A DNA stretch of 33,332 nt from Tritrichomonas foetus (lineage: Eukaryota; Parabasalia; Tritrichomonadida; Tritrichomonadidae), in NCBI GenBank assembly GCA_001839685.1, contig MLAK01000590.1, positions 1 to 33,332 of the forward strand, written 5' to 3'. A program made the translations under genes and the position numbers. Below the pieces are notes generated by a model that did no database searches, was not told the origin of the DNA, and saw only the letters and a list, made by a program, of their open reading frames with translations. Positions 1 through 9,073 of this stretch are shown in pieces. Each line of letters begins with the position of its first letter. Position 1 is the stretch's first letter.

Positions 1-51
1 GTGGTAGGACAAAGGTTTATGGGGTGGTCCCACAAACCTTTGGGGGACCAC
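1..51. repeat. 51-bp imperfect palindrome at the window edge
   Basis: Nested inverted arms can be paired by eye: GTGGT (1-5) with ACCAC (47-51), CAAAGGTTT (10-18) with AAACCTTTG (34-42), and TGGG (20-23) with CCCA (29-32), around a loop at 24-28. There is one mismatch (19/33) and a 4-nt mismatched patch (6-9/43-46). It is much more GC-rich than the flanking DNA. It could be one end or the core of a small inverted-repeat element or a hairpin-forming repeat. The window starts at its outermost base, so it may extend further left. Confidence 0.6.
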
Positions 52-357
52 TTTGTAAACCTTTCATATAGGAGGTTTTTATAACGGCAATCTCAGGTGA
101 GATCAATTTGATTTGGTTGATTTATTAATTTTTATTTCCAAAATAGAAAAATGTCACATTGTGCATTTAATTGAAAACCAATTTTAATATTTTTGAAAGA
201 TCAATTTCAAGAATTTCAGATTTCAGCATATTTTGAAAGCTTCAAAATTGTGTTAATAAGACAGTATACTCGGTTCAAAATTATATTAGTTGTGAATAAG
301 AATGGGAAAAAAATAAATGCAAAAAAGGGAGATCTTTTAATCTTGATGAGCATAAGA
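52..357. other. Intergenic, no gene seen
   Basis: AT-rich DNA after the palindrome. The reading frame across 193-396 begins at a non-ATG codon, overlaps the 3' end of the HORMA gene and has no recognisable domain, so I do not call it a gene. A TAAA, resembling the trichomonad poly(A) signal, can be read on the minus strand just downstream of the HORMA gene stop. Confidence 0.5.
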
Positions 358-1438
358 TTAATTTTCGTTTTCCAGTTTGCTATACTTGCTTATTAAGTGC
401 TTAAATCGGTTGTTGTTTGCTTCATTACTTACGTATTGGTAAGTATCATCATCAACTTGAGTGATGATTTCATTGTCGAGCAATCGGCCAAATATTCTGT
501 CAATTGTTGAATCATCATTTTCACTTTTTGAAAGCTTCAACTTCTTAGCAATTTCACCTTTGGTAAAGGTTCCATTTTCGTTCTCGCATACTGCAATGAT
601 CGCCAATTCTGTCTTCTCAGTAATTTCGTTTAACGATTCCAAGCTAGATTCTTCATTGTCAGAGATATTTGAATGATCTCCATTCTCCATATTTTCTGTA
701 TTTGAATTTACGAACGATGGCATCGCTGTATCGAGTCTCAATGAAACGGCATGATACTTTGTTCGAACTGAACCACCGATTTCGACACATTCTGGCTCTG
801 CGACGAATTCAAAATTGGGTGCATCATCAGCAGCTGTAAATCCAGGTGGGTTATAATCAGTTGGTGTTACATCCTCATAGTAATATAAGCGCATCGCCAC
901 GTGTCTTTCTTGTGGAAGGGGTGGCAATGTATGGCTCAATGTAATCAATGTGCGGATCAATGTGCACCATGCCTGTTGTATTTGTTCTCGGGTCATGTAT
1001 GACAACTCTTTGGAGCTCTGCCCTTTGGCAGTAGCAATCATTCCCATAGAAATATTTCCGTCTTCAGGGTACGAAAATTTGAATGTGTAGCTCTCGAGAA
1101 GGCTTGATGGATTATTGAATTCACTGAAAATCGAAAAGACGAGAGCTTTTAGGTAATGTTTTTCAATTGCATCAAAAACGCCATTTTCCATCCATTCTGT
1201 CATTGCTGCGATTTCAGGATTCGAACTTGGTATGAGGGATTTAATTTTCAGCCCTGCCAACTGGGTGTCAGCGAAGTTTTCCTCAGGAAATAAATATCGT
1301 AAATATGCAATTGATGAGATTGAAGAACGAAGAATGTTTCGAACAAGTGTCATTGATTGTACTTCAGTGCATGTGTCTGTTGTTTGCCTGACACGTTGTG
1401 CTGTGCGATGCTGGAGTTAGAAAAAAAAAGCATACCAT
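358..1438 (-). CDS. HOP1: Meiotic HORMA-domain protein (Hop1/HORMAD family), two exons
   Basis: Predicted 351-aa protein, read as exon 1 (1436-1438, only the ATG) plus exon 2 (1410-358). Residues about 15-230 form a HORMA domain very like Hop1/HORMAD1: TEVQSMTLVRN near the start, SIAYLRYLFPE, PLPQERHVAMRLYYYEDVTPTDYNPPGF in the middle, and a safety-belt-like stretch with SVRTKYHAVSLRL. After an acidic Ser/Asn-rich linker, residues about 263-330 look like a winged helix (GTFTKGEIAKKL, IDRIFGRLLDNEIITQV), matching the winged-helix chromatin-binding region known in several Hop1-type proteins. In other eukaryotes these proteins build the meiotic chromosome axis and promote inter-homologue recombination. 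The first exon-2 ATG (1353) is not the likely start, because the conserved TE-x-QS motif lies upstream of it and no ATG precedes it in frame without splicing. No zinc finger is visible. Confidence 0.9.
1411..1435 (-). other. 25-nt spliceosomal intron directly after the ATG
   Basis: On the minus strand the start codon is followed by GTATGC, nine T residues and CTAACTCCAG, 25 nt in all, then exon 2. Removing it joins ATG to CAT CGC ACA and opens the frame into the conserved HORMA N-terminus. Without splicing, translation from this ATG reaches TGA after about two dozen codons, and the HORMA frame is closed upstream by a TAA made by the CTAAC branch motif. The GTATG donor and CTAAC branch site fused to the acceptor match the known parabasalid intron style; very short introns are known in Trichomonas. 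No transcript evidence is available here. Confidence 0.82.
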
Positions 1439-2458
1439 TTATTTTGATGAAACACATCAAAGTCGAAATTGACAAAGTTTGTTCACTTTATAAATCATCA
1501 AATCAAACATCAAGCTAATAATCATAAATTCTGATGTTTTGACTTTTTACTAGAATTGAGACTTTTATCCATGTTCATTTTCAAGTGTAATGTTAATATG
1601 AAAACGAATATTGGATGAATTCTGAGAAATACTGATTCCGCAAAAAAATAAATGATTTATTTAAATTTATTATCTTCTTGTTTGCATTATGATAAAGAAT
1701 CTCAACATTCGAATTTGTGGAAATTTCCATCGATTAATTTGATTAATATGACTTATTAATGAGACTATTTTAAACTTAACGGTATAAACCTGTATCTTTG
1801 TCCCTTACTTAAAGGAAAAACCTATATTGTGCATGAATGCTCTTGATATTATTAAATATTTAACAAAATTAGCATTATTTTACAAATCCCATTTCACCTT
1901 ATTTGACCTTAAACGAATGAATATATCCATTCCATTATCTCACTGATTTTGAAGTTAAATCTGGTACAAAATGAAAATATAATGTATATTTCTATTGTTA
2001 TCAATTTATCATATCATTTATTCGGAATCTGAAATTTTCTAAGTGTGAAAATTATTTTTCACCCATTTCTCATTTCTTGGCCAAAATGGCACTATATATA
2101 ATTGTAAATCATAATTTGAAGAAGATATGATTTGCTACCAAAACTGAATTTCGAGATGATTTTATTATATGCGATCACTTTCTGGTCAATTGAATGATTA
2201 TATTCAAAAATGCAAAAAATCGAATGTCAAACCTATTGAATGAATTATCGGAAGGAAGGGTAAAATTATTAAAAAGTTTGTGTTTCCTCAAATCAATTCA
2301 ATTCCTATCATAAATTGTCACAAAAAAATTTCCTCAATTTCTGTCGAAAATTTTAAATTCAAATAAATATCCCAAAATTCGTATTCAATATTAATAACGC
2401 ACAAATTGCAATCAATTCTATCTTCACAAAAAAATTTTTGATTCAAACGAGTCAAACA
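1439..2458. other. Divergent intergenic region, 1.0 kb, no gene seen
   Basis: Very AT-rich spacer between the start of the HORMA gene (leftward) and the kinase gene (rightward), so it should hold both promoters. No RNA gene, repeat family or coding remnant could be recognised. No convincing initiator matching the Trichomonas TCA-Y-T/A pattern sits within 20 nt of either ATG. Confidence 0.5.
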
Positions 2459-4129
2459 ATGAATACCACTCATACTGTGAGAACGTACCAACAATTGCCT
2501 CAGCGCCTCAGCAACTACGTATTTATAAAATCACTCGGACAAGGAGCAACTGCTTCAGTTTTTCTCGCCCAACACGTTCCCACCAATAAATATTGCGCCA
2601 TCAAAATGATTGACGTCAACAACGCAAATGTTGATGTAACTCATGTTATTCGTGAAATTGAAATTATGAGACGCACGGATTCGCTATTTATTGTCAAAAT
2701 TTATGAATTTTTTATCGAAGATAATTTTATTGCAATTGTTATGGAATACTGTGAAGGGGGTTCACTACTCGGCCTTTTGATGAAGCACGATCAAAGTCGT
2801 GAAGCTCCTCAGCCAATCGAATATCAAAATCATCAAAACAATCAAAATGAAAATGAAAAAGAAAAAGAAAAGGAGCATTCTGAAGAGCTGCCTAGTATTC
2901 ATGAAAAAGAATCCAAAAACCTAAATATCAACAAAAATTGTATGAAAAATAAAATGGTAAAAAAGCATCATTACAACTTTAATCGAATTCAACCTTTTCA
3001 GAAGACTATTCATATGCAACGAAATAATATACATAGTTATTCAATAATACATAAAAGAAGCTCCCCTCAAGAAACACAAGCTGCTTATCCAAATTCATTT
3101 CCAGCTTTATCAGAAAGACAAATATCTGTGATTTTATGTGAAATGGTTACTGCTTTGCTTGTTTTACATAATAATGGAATCATTCACAGAGACATCAAAT
3201 TAGAAAATATTCTTTTAGATAAATATGGACATATTAGAATAAGTGATTTTGGACTTTCAAGAATAGTTTTTGATGTTGATAACAATTCTAATGACTTTGA
3301 TCATCGAAAAAATGTGAATTATAATAATTTAACTATATGCGGATCACCTGTGTATGCATCACCAGAAATGGTTAAACGTCAAAGTTATAATGAAGAAACA
3401 GATGTTTGGTCACTTGGTGTTGTTCTTTATTCACTTGTATATCGAACTTTTCCTTTTAATTCATCCAATATTCAACAATTGTATCATAAAATCCTATTTG
3501 ATGAGCCTACTTTCGATTCAAATGTTAATGTCTCACATCAGTTAATTGATTTAATTTCTAGAATGCTTGATAAAAATTTCGACACTAGAATTACTTTACA
3601 AGAAATCATTGTTCATCCTTTTAATGATTTCATTCGTAAAAAAATTGAAAATACTGACATTGCTTCTACATGTAATTTAGATAATTGGTATTTCCCGAAA
3701 TTAATTGATAATATTGCCGAGAAGAATTCAATATCATCAACCAATGCATTAGAAATGATTAAATCTCATGCTTTCAATGATGTAACTGCTTCTTATCGAA
3801 TTCTCCGAGATAATCTCATCAGCGAAAAATTAAATCATCAATTAGGTAATCTAAGTAATGAATTTTCACCGATCTCAATGGAATCAATTGAGCGACTGCT
3901 GGCTTTGGATGATCCTGTAATGGAAGAAAATATTGATAGCAATAGAATAAATGATGAACATGACGCGAACCAAAATAACATTCATTTAATCAGCACTGAA
4001 AAAGTGAAAAATCATGAAATTAAAAAAGTTGTTCTTGCAAAAAATGCTAAAGATTCAAGAAAGTTTTATCCACAAAGGGCTTCGATTTTATCGATAAGAA
4101 AAAGAACAAAACCGATCATAACTGTTTAA
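2459..4129 (+). CDS. Serine/threonine protein kinase, CAMK-like, with a 100-residue insert
   Basis: 556 aa from the ATG at 2459; the frame opens earlier at a TTG, which I do not use. All catalytic elements are visible: glycine loop GQGATASV (27-34), lysine K49 in CAIKM, alpha-C glutamate in REIEIM, HRDIKLEN (243-250, catalytic D245), DFG (263-265), SPE (301-303) and DVWSLG (315-320). The kinase fold ends near residue 391. Between the hinge (MEYCEGGS) and helix E lies an insert of about 100 residues (112-213), rich in Asn, Gln, Glu and Lys with runs of KEKEKE, much longer than the usual connection. The C-terminal 165 residues contain no recognisable domain. The last 40 are basic and recur as a decayed copy at 8.7 kb. 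The stop codon lies within TAAA, the trichomonad poly(A) signal. An AMPK/SNF1- or CaMK-like subgroup is likely; the substrate is unknown. Confidence 0.9.
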   Translation: MNTTHTVRTYQQLPQRLSNYVFIKSLGQGATASVFLAQHVPTNKYCAIKMIDVNNANVDVTHVIREIEIMRRTDSLFIVKIYEFFIEDNFIAIVMEYCEGGSLLGLLMKHDQSREAPQPIEYQNHQNNQNENEKEKEKEHSEELPSIHEKESKNLNINKNCMKNKMVKKHHYNFNRIQPFQKTIHMQRNNIHSYSIIHKRSSPQETQAAYPNSFPALSERQISVILCEMVTALLVLHNNGIIHRDIKLENILLDKYGHIRISDFGLSRIVFDVDNNSNDFDHRKNVNYNNLTICGSPVYASPEMVKRQSYNEETDVWSLGVVLYSLVYRTFPFNSSNIQQLYHKILFDEPTFDSNVNVSHQLIDLISRMLDKNFDTRITLQEIIVHPFNDFIRKKIENTDIASTCNLDNWYFPKLIDNIAEKNSISSTNALEMIKSHAFNDVTASYRILRDNLISEKLNHQLGNLSNEFSPISMESIERLLALDDPVMEENIDSNRINDEHDANQNNIHLISTEKVKNHEIKKVVLAKNAKDSRKFYPQRASILSIRKRTKPIITV

Positions 4130-4467
4130 ATGTATATTATTTATTTGTGGTCATTCTTATCACTATATTAATTAAGATAATATAAATTTAGATGTATTTT
4201 GTATTTTATTAATAGAAATAAATAAATTTTTTATAAACTAATTTCTTTAATTTTAATGTTATTTTATAAATAATTTACTAAAAAAGAATGATTCGAATAA
4301 CAAACAAAATAAAAAAACAATATGTTTTAATTAAAACAAAAATGCTTTGGACAAAGAGAATTACTCTTATTGAAAAATGATTTAAAAAGAAATAAAGTGA
4401 GATATATTGTTTCAAACATTTTAGTAAAAACATTATATAAGATAAAACCATTCAAAATTGTCAATAA
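4130..4467. other. Convergent intergenic region, no gene seen
   Basis: A 338-bp spacer between two 3' ends, very AT-rich. The part around 4283-4345 (AGAATGATTCGAATAACAAA and the following A-rich tract) resembles 8868-8945, so this 3' flank belongs to the segment duplicated beside the gene ending at 8506. Confidence 0.5.
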
Positions 4468-6030
4468 TTATTCTGCAGAAGGTTCATTTGAAATAGTTTC
4501 AATTTTTTCCGTTTCTTCTACATTTACTTCCTTTTCAACATCATCAGTGACCTCAAGATCATCAACAATTTCATTATCAGATGGAATTTTAATTGGTGAA
4601 GATTGCGAAAAACTTGGTTTTTGAGGAGTTTGTGGTCTATTCATTGATTTATTTCCGTTATTTTTAGGCAAGGTTTTGGACATTTGATTTGTTGTTGATG
4701 GTGTCTCAGATGAAGAATGAGGTGAATTATTATGTCCTTTATTATTGCTTAAAATAGAACCAACTTTATTTCTTCTTGGAGTAGATAAAGCCGTTCTCGA
4801 AAGTCTGCTATGATTAATTGGAGGTGGAATTCCAACTCTTGATAAATTTGAAGTCTTTGAAAAAGATGATGCAGTATTTCGTTTGAGACTTCTTTTAATA
4901 GTTGATAATTTTTCAACTGTTCCATTTTCATTTTGTACATCAATATTTAAAAGGAATCCAATATCTTCAACAATTTCATCAACACTTTCCGTTTCATTTT
5001 TCTTTTGAAAATCGTTTTCATGGTTTTCTTCTTCTTCTGGAGGATCATGAAATTCATCATAAACAGGTTTAGCTGGCGTATCGCGACCTCCAAGTGGTTC
5101 TACATCAATTTCATATTTAATTCCAACTCTGTTTAACATTGAACAAAGAGAATCATGAAAAATACTCATTTGTGATTGAATTCGATCCATTCTTCTTCTG
5201 AAAAAGTAGCCTGCTTCTAATAACACAACAATATCTCCGCATGCTGCTTTCATATGCGTTTTTGTGCGAGTCATTTCTGGTGTAGCTGTGGCAGAACTGG
5301 GCAATAATCCTAAGAAATTTTCATTAATATCACGTGAGAGTAGCACCAATTGTTTTTTAAGGGAATTTAATTGTGATTTATGAATTCCTTTATCGGCCTC
5401 ATGAGCAAACATATTAAAGATGTTTTCATAGATTGTTGTGATCTGATGCTTCAGAAAATTCGATGCTGAATAGACAGTGTCTCTATAGTAGGCACGGCTG
5501 ACCACATTGTTGCAAATGTTTGATACATCATTATTCAACATTTCAAAATCCCTCTGTAAAACATGAAGATGTGGGAGGACTTCATACTGGGCGATTTTGT
5601 TCATTGTTGAGACTAAAATCGCCCACTCGCGAAGCAATTTGGCACTGAATTGTAATAATGGAGAATATCGTCGAACTGCATGGCAATGCTCAGCTGAATT
5701 AAAGTAATGTGAAGCGTGCATCAAAAATGGCTCAAAAGCAGCTTTGAAATGGAGAAAATTGCTGGACATATAATTGCCGATAATATTTGGACCATTTTGC
5801 TTGTTAAATTCCGTAAACATGCCTATGAATGATTCATATGCCTCTCTTAAGTTTTTTAATTCGGAAATTTCATGAACTACGTGGGTGGATCGCATATATT
5901 GTTTTCGCTTGATAAGAATGGTGTTATCTTTCTCTCGAGAAAATGTTTGTGAGCGAGATTTGAAACGTGTCATCCGGCCTGTGTGACTGTCGATGTATTT
6001 AGGCTCATCTGGCGAGAAGAAAATCGACAT
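4468..6030 (-). CDS. Hypothetical protein with helical N-terminal domain and disordered tail
   Basis: 520 aa, starting at a good ATG (6030). I do not recognise the family. Residues 1-60 are basic and polar. Residues about 60-310 are predicted by eye to be mostly helical, with many hydrophobic and aromatic heptad-like positions (HVVHEISELKNLREAYESFIGMF, and FFRRRMDRIQSQMSIFHDSLCSML). From about 320 to the end the sequence is low-complexity, first acidic, then Ser/Thr/Pro/Asn-rich, then a strongly acidic tail. There is no signal peptide or membrane segment, so it is probably cytosolic or nuclear. It shares a 304-bp divergent spacer with the next gene. A helical scaffold or adaptor protein is possible but not demonstrated. 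Confidence 0.75.
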   Translation of the reverse strand: MSIFFSPDEPKYIDSHTGRMTRFKSRSQTFSREKDNTILIKRKQYMRSTHVVHEISELKNLREAYESFIGMFTEFNKQNGPNIIGNYMSSNFLHFKAAFEPFLMHASHYFNSAEHCHAVRRYSPLLQFSAKLLREWAILVSTMNKIAQYEVLPHLHVLQRDFEMLNNDVSNICNNVVSRAYYRDTVYSASNFLKHQITTIYENIFNMFAHEADKGIHKSQLNSLKKQLVLLSRDINENFLGLLPSSATATPEMTRTKTHMKAACGDIVVLLEAGYFFRRRMDRIQSQMSIFHDSLCSMLNRVGIKYEIDVEPLGGRDTPAKPVYDEFHDPPEEEENHENDFQKKNETESVDEIVEDIGFLLNIDVQNENGTVEKLSTIKRSLKRNTASSFSKTSNLSRVGIPPPINHSRLSRTALSTPRRNKVGSILSNNKGHNNSPHSSSETPSTTNQMSKTLPKNNGNKSMNRPQTPQKPSFSQSSPIKIPSDNEIVDDLEVTDDVEKEVNVEETEKIETISNEPSAE

Positions 6031-6334
6031 ATCTGTCGTACGTTATTTTAATAGAAAAAACCTAGTTTTTCAATTGAAGTAACCTTATCTTTTTTGACCA
6101 TTATTTCGACAAAAACTGAGCTTTTGAATGATGACTGTACTTTCTCAACTTTTTGAAGCAAGCTTTATGGCGGTTTATGGTAAATAAAACCGATGCTAAT
6201 TCGCCTTAATAATCTATCTATGAATTTATTTCTGAATTATCCTCTAACTATTTCAATAGATTACATTACATAAAAAGTTTAATAGAATTCACTTTTTGTG
6301 AAATCCATTCTCATCAGAATTTTCCAGATTTTTC
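6031..6334. promoter_or_regulatory. Divergent promoter region of two unknown genes
   Basis: A 304-bp AT-rich spacer between two start codons (6030 leftward, 6335 rightward). It must hold both core promoters, but no TATA-like or clear Trichomonas initiator can be assigned. The CTAAC at 6243 followed by AG at about 6257 has no matching GTATG donor, so no intron is called. Confidence 0.35.
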
Positions 6335-8506
6335 ATGAATAATTTATTAGCTTCGATTCCACCCCTCGTCAATAAAAAAGCTCAGAATGCAAACAGCTCC
6401 AACCATCTCACTCCACTCGTAATAAAAGCAAATCATCCTTCGTCGAATTTCAATCAAAGCATTTTGAATCCAGTCGCAACAGTCACAACAACAGCCCACC
6501 AAGTCACGACAGTTACCCAACCGATGGCGCGCAAAAATGTCATTTCAGTTACGAGCAATCAAAAGTCGACTATTGTCCACCACGAGCACGTCCAGAAAGT
6601 TGTCAAAGCCCAGCCAACCCAAGACGATAAAATTTGTTCGGCATTTTCCAAAGTTTTAACGAAATATAAACGCCAATATTTATTATCACTTTTCGAAGCC
6701 CAGAAAAACTCGCCGAAGGAAGAACCAAAGCCAGACGACACCGAAATAAATGAAAAAGCGGAAAAAACAAACGAAGAACCCCAAAATGCAGAAAACGAAG
6801 AAGACGAATATATTAATAATTATATTCCACCAGAAAGGAAGAAATATCCTGATTTTGACCCTAAATCTGTTCGTCAACCAATTGATATTGACCTTGTTAG
6901 GTCATATTTCCTTGATAAAAAAGAAGAAGAGCAAAAAACATCAAGGCTCTCGAGAAGACAAAATGCGCCTGGTTTTCTGCCACAGTATGAAACGTGGATA
7001 AAAATTGGGCATGGCTATTTAATTAATCCAAATCCACCTGACTTATTTGAAGATATTCATTTTGTCGACTTTTTCTGTCAGAACAGATTGAAGGCCCTGG
7101 CGATGGGAGGTGAAGGAACTGCAGCCCTTGGAACGAAGGATGACCAAGCACCACTCCTGGCCTCAATTGCTCGTTTACAATTCTCAATGATCATCGATGA
7201 GCATGGAATTGAGCATCTCAAAATAGAGGAGAAATTAAGAAACGCTGCTTATAAAAATGCTAAACAAATGACAATTGATAAACTGGCGAAACTGAGACAT
7301 GCCCTAGAACTAAAAATTCGAGAATATAATGATGATATCAGAAACAAGTATAGAAATCCTCCGGTTATTCCATTTAATTCTCCAGAAACTGCAAAATGCT
7401 TTAAAGTAAAACTTGATCAACTTCAATTTTTACATTATGCAATTAGGATGATAGAATTAACAAGTGGATTAACACCTAAACATTCAATTCATATAACCCG
7501 TGCATTTTCACTTGTTCTTCCACTTCTCCTACGTTCAGTTACTCATCCTGGTTTGAGTTTTCATTTTGTAGGCAAAAAAGTTCACTTCACTTTCTTTTTC
7601 AGACTGTTTCATTTATTGAATCGATTACTTGAATATTTTAAATCTATCCCAATGATTCCATTCCATGCAACTTTTGGCTTGATTGATAGTGTGAGAGCAG
7701 ACATTACAACTGTGTGGCAGAAAGAGTTACACCACATTTCTGATAACATTGAATACGGTGGCTGCCTTTCATGGATTTTATGTGAAATGAGGGATATCTC
7801 ATTGGCACTTACCATGCATTTAGATAATGTGGTAATGATTGAAGAAGCTGTGAAACTTCACGATGAATTTGACAAAAGAACAAATAATAAATATTATCAG
7901 AAAAACTATACTCGACCAAAAATGAATTCGGATTCTAATGAATCAGATAACAGTTCAATAAGAGATGTTACTACTAAAGAAACAAATGACTCAGAAAATA
8001 ACGAAAACGCAGAAAATAATAATGATAGTCAAGAAAATCAACTATCTACTGATCATAAAATCACTGATTCACACGAACTACATCTCACAAAACAACTTTT
8101 GGTTGATCCAGAGTTCGAAGCTGAAGATCAGAAATTTACAGATGATTTAATTCGAATTGCAAGTAGGGAGGACAATGGAAGGAAACTTTATACATTTAAA
8201 TTTATTAGAACTGAAAATAACGATTTCTATTTCACTGCATCCTCTCCAAGTGAAGAAGCAATCGATAGAATTTCAAAATCATATTTAGTCAAAACATACA
8301 TTCCACCATTTTACCCATTTGTTGTCAATCAAAGCAAGCATAAACCAGAAGATGAAGAATTACCAACTTATGTGCCTGATAGCGGAATGCTTCAACTCAA
8401 TGGAACATTTCCATCAACAGAAATGTTTGGACAACAGCTTAGAATTAGATTCGAACCATTTTCTACACAATCTCTTTTCTCATTGAATATTGCTCATGAT
8501 TACTAA
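6335..8506 (+). CDS. Large hypothetical protein, probably soluble
   Basis: 723 aa from the ATG at 6335. Family not recognised. Residues 1-105 are Asn/Thr/Val-rich and probably disordered, and residues 125-165 are acidic. The central part, about 165-540, looks globular and helical. It contains a region after EDIHFVDFFCQNRLKALAMGG, a charged helical stretch (KIEEKLRNAAYKNAKQ) and a hydrophobic helical core (SLVLPLLLRSVTHPGLSFHF, FFRLFHLLNRLLEYF). A second disordered acidic linker (about 545-600) precedes a C-terminal domain of about 120 residues that appears beta-rich (RKLYTFKFIRTENNDFYFTASS). No signal peptide or convincing membrane helix is seen. The N-terminal codons use more C and G than the middle, as in neighbouring genes. 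A large assembly or scaffold subunit is one possibility; nothing here proves it. Confidence 0.8.
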   Translation: MNNLLASIPPLVNKKAQNANSSNHLTPLVIKANHPSSNFNQSILNPVATVTTTAHQVTTVTQPMARKNVISVTSNQKSTIVHHEHVQKVVKAQPTQDDKICSAFSKVLTKYKRQYLLSLFEAQKNSPKEEPKPDDTEINEKAEKTNEEPQNAENEEDEYINNYIPPERKKYPDFDPKSVRQPIDIDLVRSYFLDKKEEEQKTSRLSRRQNAPGFLPQYETWIKIGHGYLINPNPPDLFEDIHFVDFFCQNRLKALAMGGEGTAALGTKDDQAPLLASIARLQFSMIIDEHGIEHLKIEEKLRNAAYKNAKQMTIDKLAKLRHALELKIREYNDDIRNKYRNPPVIPFNSPETAKCFKVKLDQLQFLHYAIRMIELTSGLTPKHSIHITRAFSLVLPLLLRSVTHPGLSFHFVGKKVHFTFFFRLFHLLNRLLEYFKSIPMIPFHATFGLIDSVRADITTVWQKELHHISDNIEYGGCLSWILCEMRDISLALTMHLDNVVMIEEAVKLHDEFDKRTNNKYYQKNYTRPKMNSDSNESDNSSIRDVTTKETNDSENNENAENNNDSQENQLSTDHKITDSHELHLTKQLLVDPEFEAEDQKFTDDLIRIASREDNGRKLYTFKFIRTENNDFYFTASSPSEEAIDRISKSYLVKTYIPPFYPFVVNQSKHKPEDEELPTYVPDSGMLQLNGTFPSTEMFGQQLRIRFEPFSTQSLFSLNIAHDY

Positions 8507-8660
8507 TTTTTATTATTTATTTATGATGATTTTATTTTATTTTGATTTTATATAAAATATATGTAGATAATTTCAATTATGCTTTTCTTTCCACTATTTC
8601 TTGAAACATTAAAATACCATCATTGTGGATAATAATATTTCTTTGATTCTCTACTTGGAA

Positions 8661-8795
8661 GGCCAAATAAAATTAATTCAATCAACATCTGAGAAAGTGA
8701 AAAATCACGAAATTAAAAAAACTGTTCTTGCAAAAAATGCTAAAGATTCCATAAAGTTCTATCCACAAAGGGCTTCAATTTTATTACTGCTTAAA
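8661..8795 (+). pseudogene. Decayed copy of the kinase 3' end
   Basis: The 91 bases at 8694-8784 align without gaps to 4001-4091 at the end of the kinase gene and differ at seven positions. Four of these are silent third-codon changes and three replace amino acids (V to T at two bases, R to I). The encoded peptide KVKNHEIKK-LAKNAKDS-KFYPQRASIL is kept. About 30 bases that encode the kinase's last residues are missing, and the similarity resumes at the stop and 3' flank. No ATG or kinase domain is attached. It sits about 150 bp after the stop of the preceding gene. Confidence 0.8.
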
Positions 8796-9073
8796 TGTAT
8801 GTTATTTGGAAATCTATTTCTGTTATTTTCTTTTTCTTATTCTTTTATTTTATTTATTATATATAAAAAGAATGATTTGAAGAACGAATGATTCAAATGA
8901 CAAACAAAATAAAAAACAATTTATTTTAAAACAAAACAAAAAATATGTTAAGGTCAAATTGAATTTCAAATATAGAAATATTGAAATCTATTTTATTTCA
9001 ACTTTTATTTTTAATAGAACAAAAAAACAAAATGAATAATTATATGAAAAAAGGATGGGGAAACGTGTTGAGA
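8796..9073. repeat. Duplicated 3' flank and A-rich spacer
   Basis: 8868-8945 resembles the kinase 3' flank at 4283-4345: AAAAAGAATGATT, then a variable part, then AACAAACAAAATAAAAAA-CAAT. The remainder is A-rich spacer before the stop of the leftward surface-protein gene. No gene is seen. Confidence 0.5.

Noticed and set aside
461..676. Short frames opposite the HORMA gene and, likewise, opposite the other large genes
   Set aside because: They are antisense shadows of well-supported coding regions, without domains of their own.
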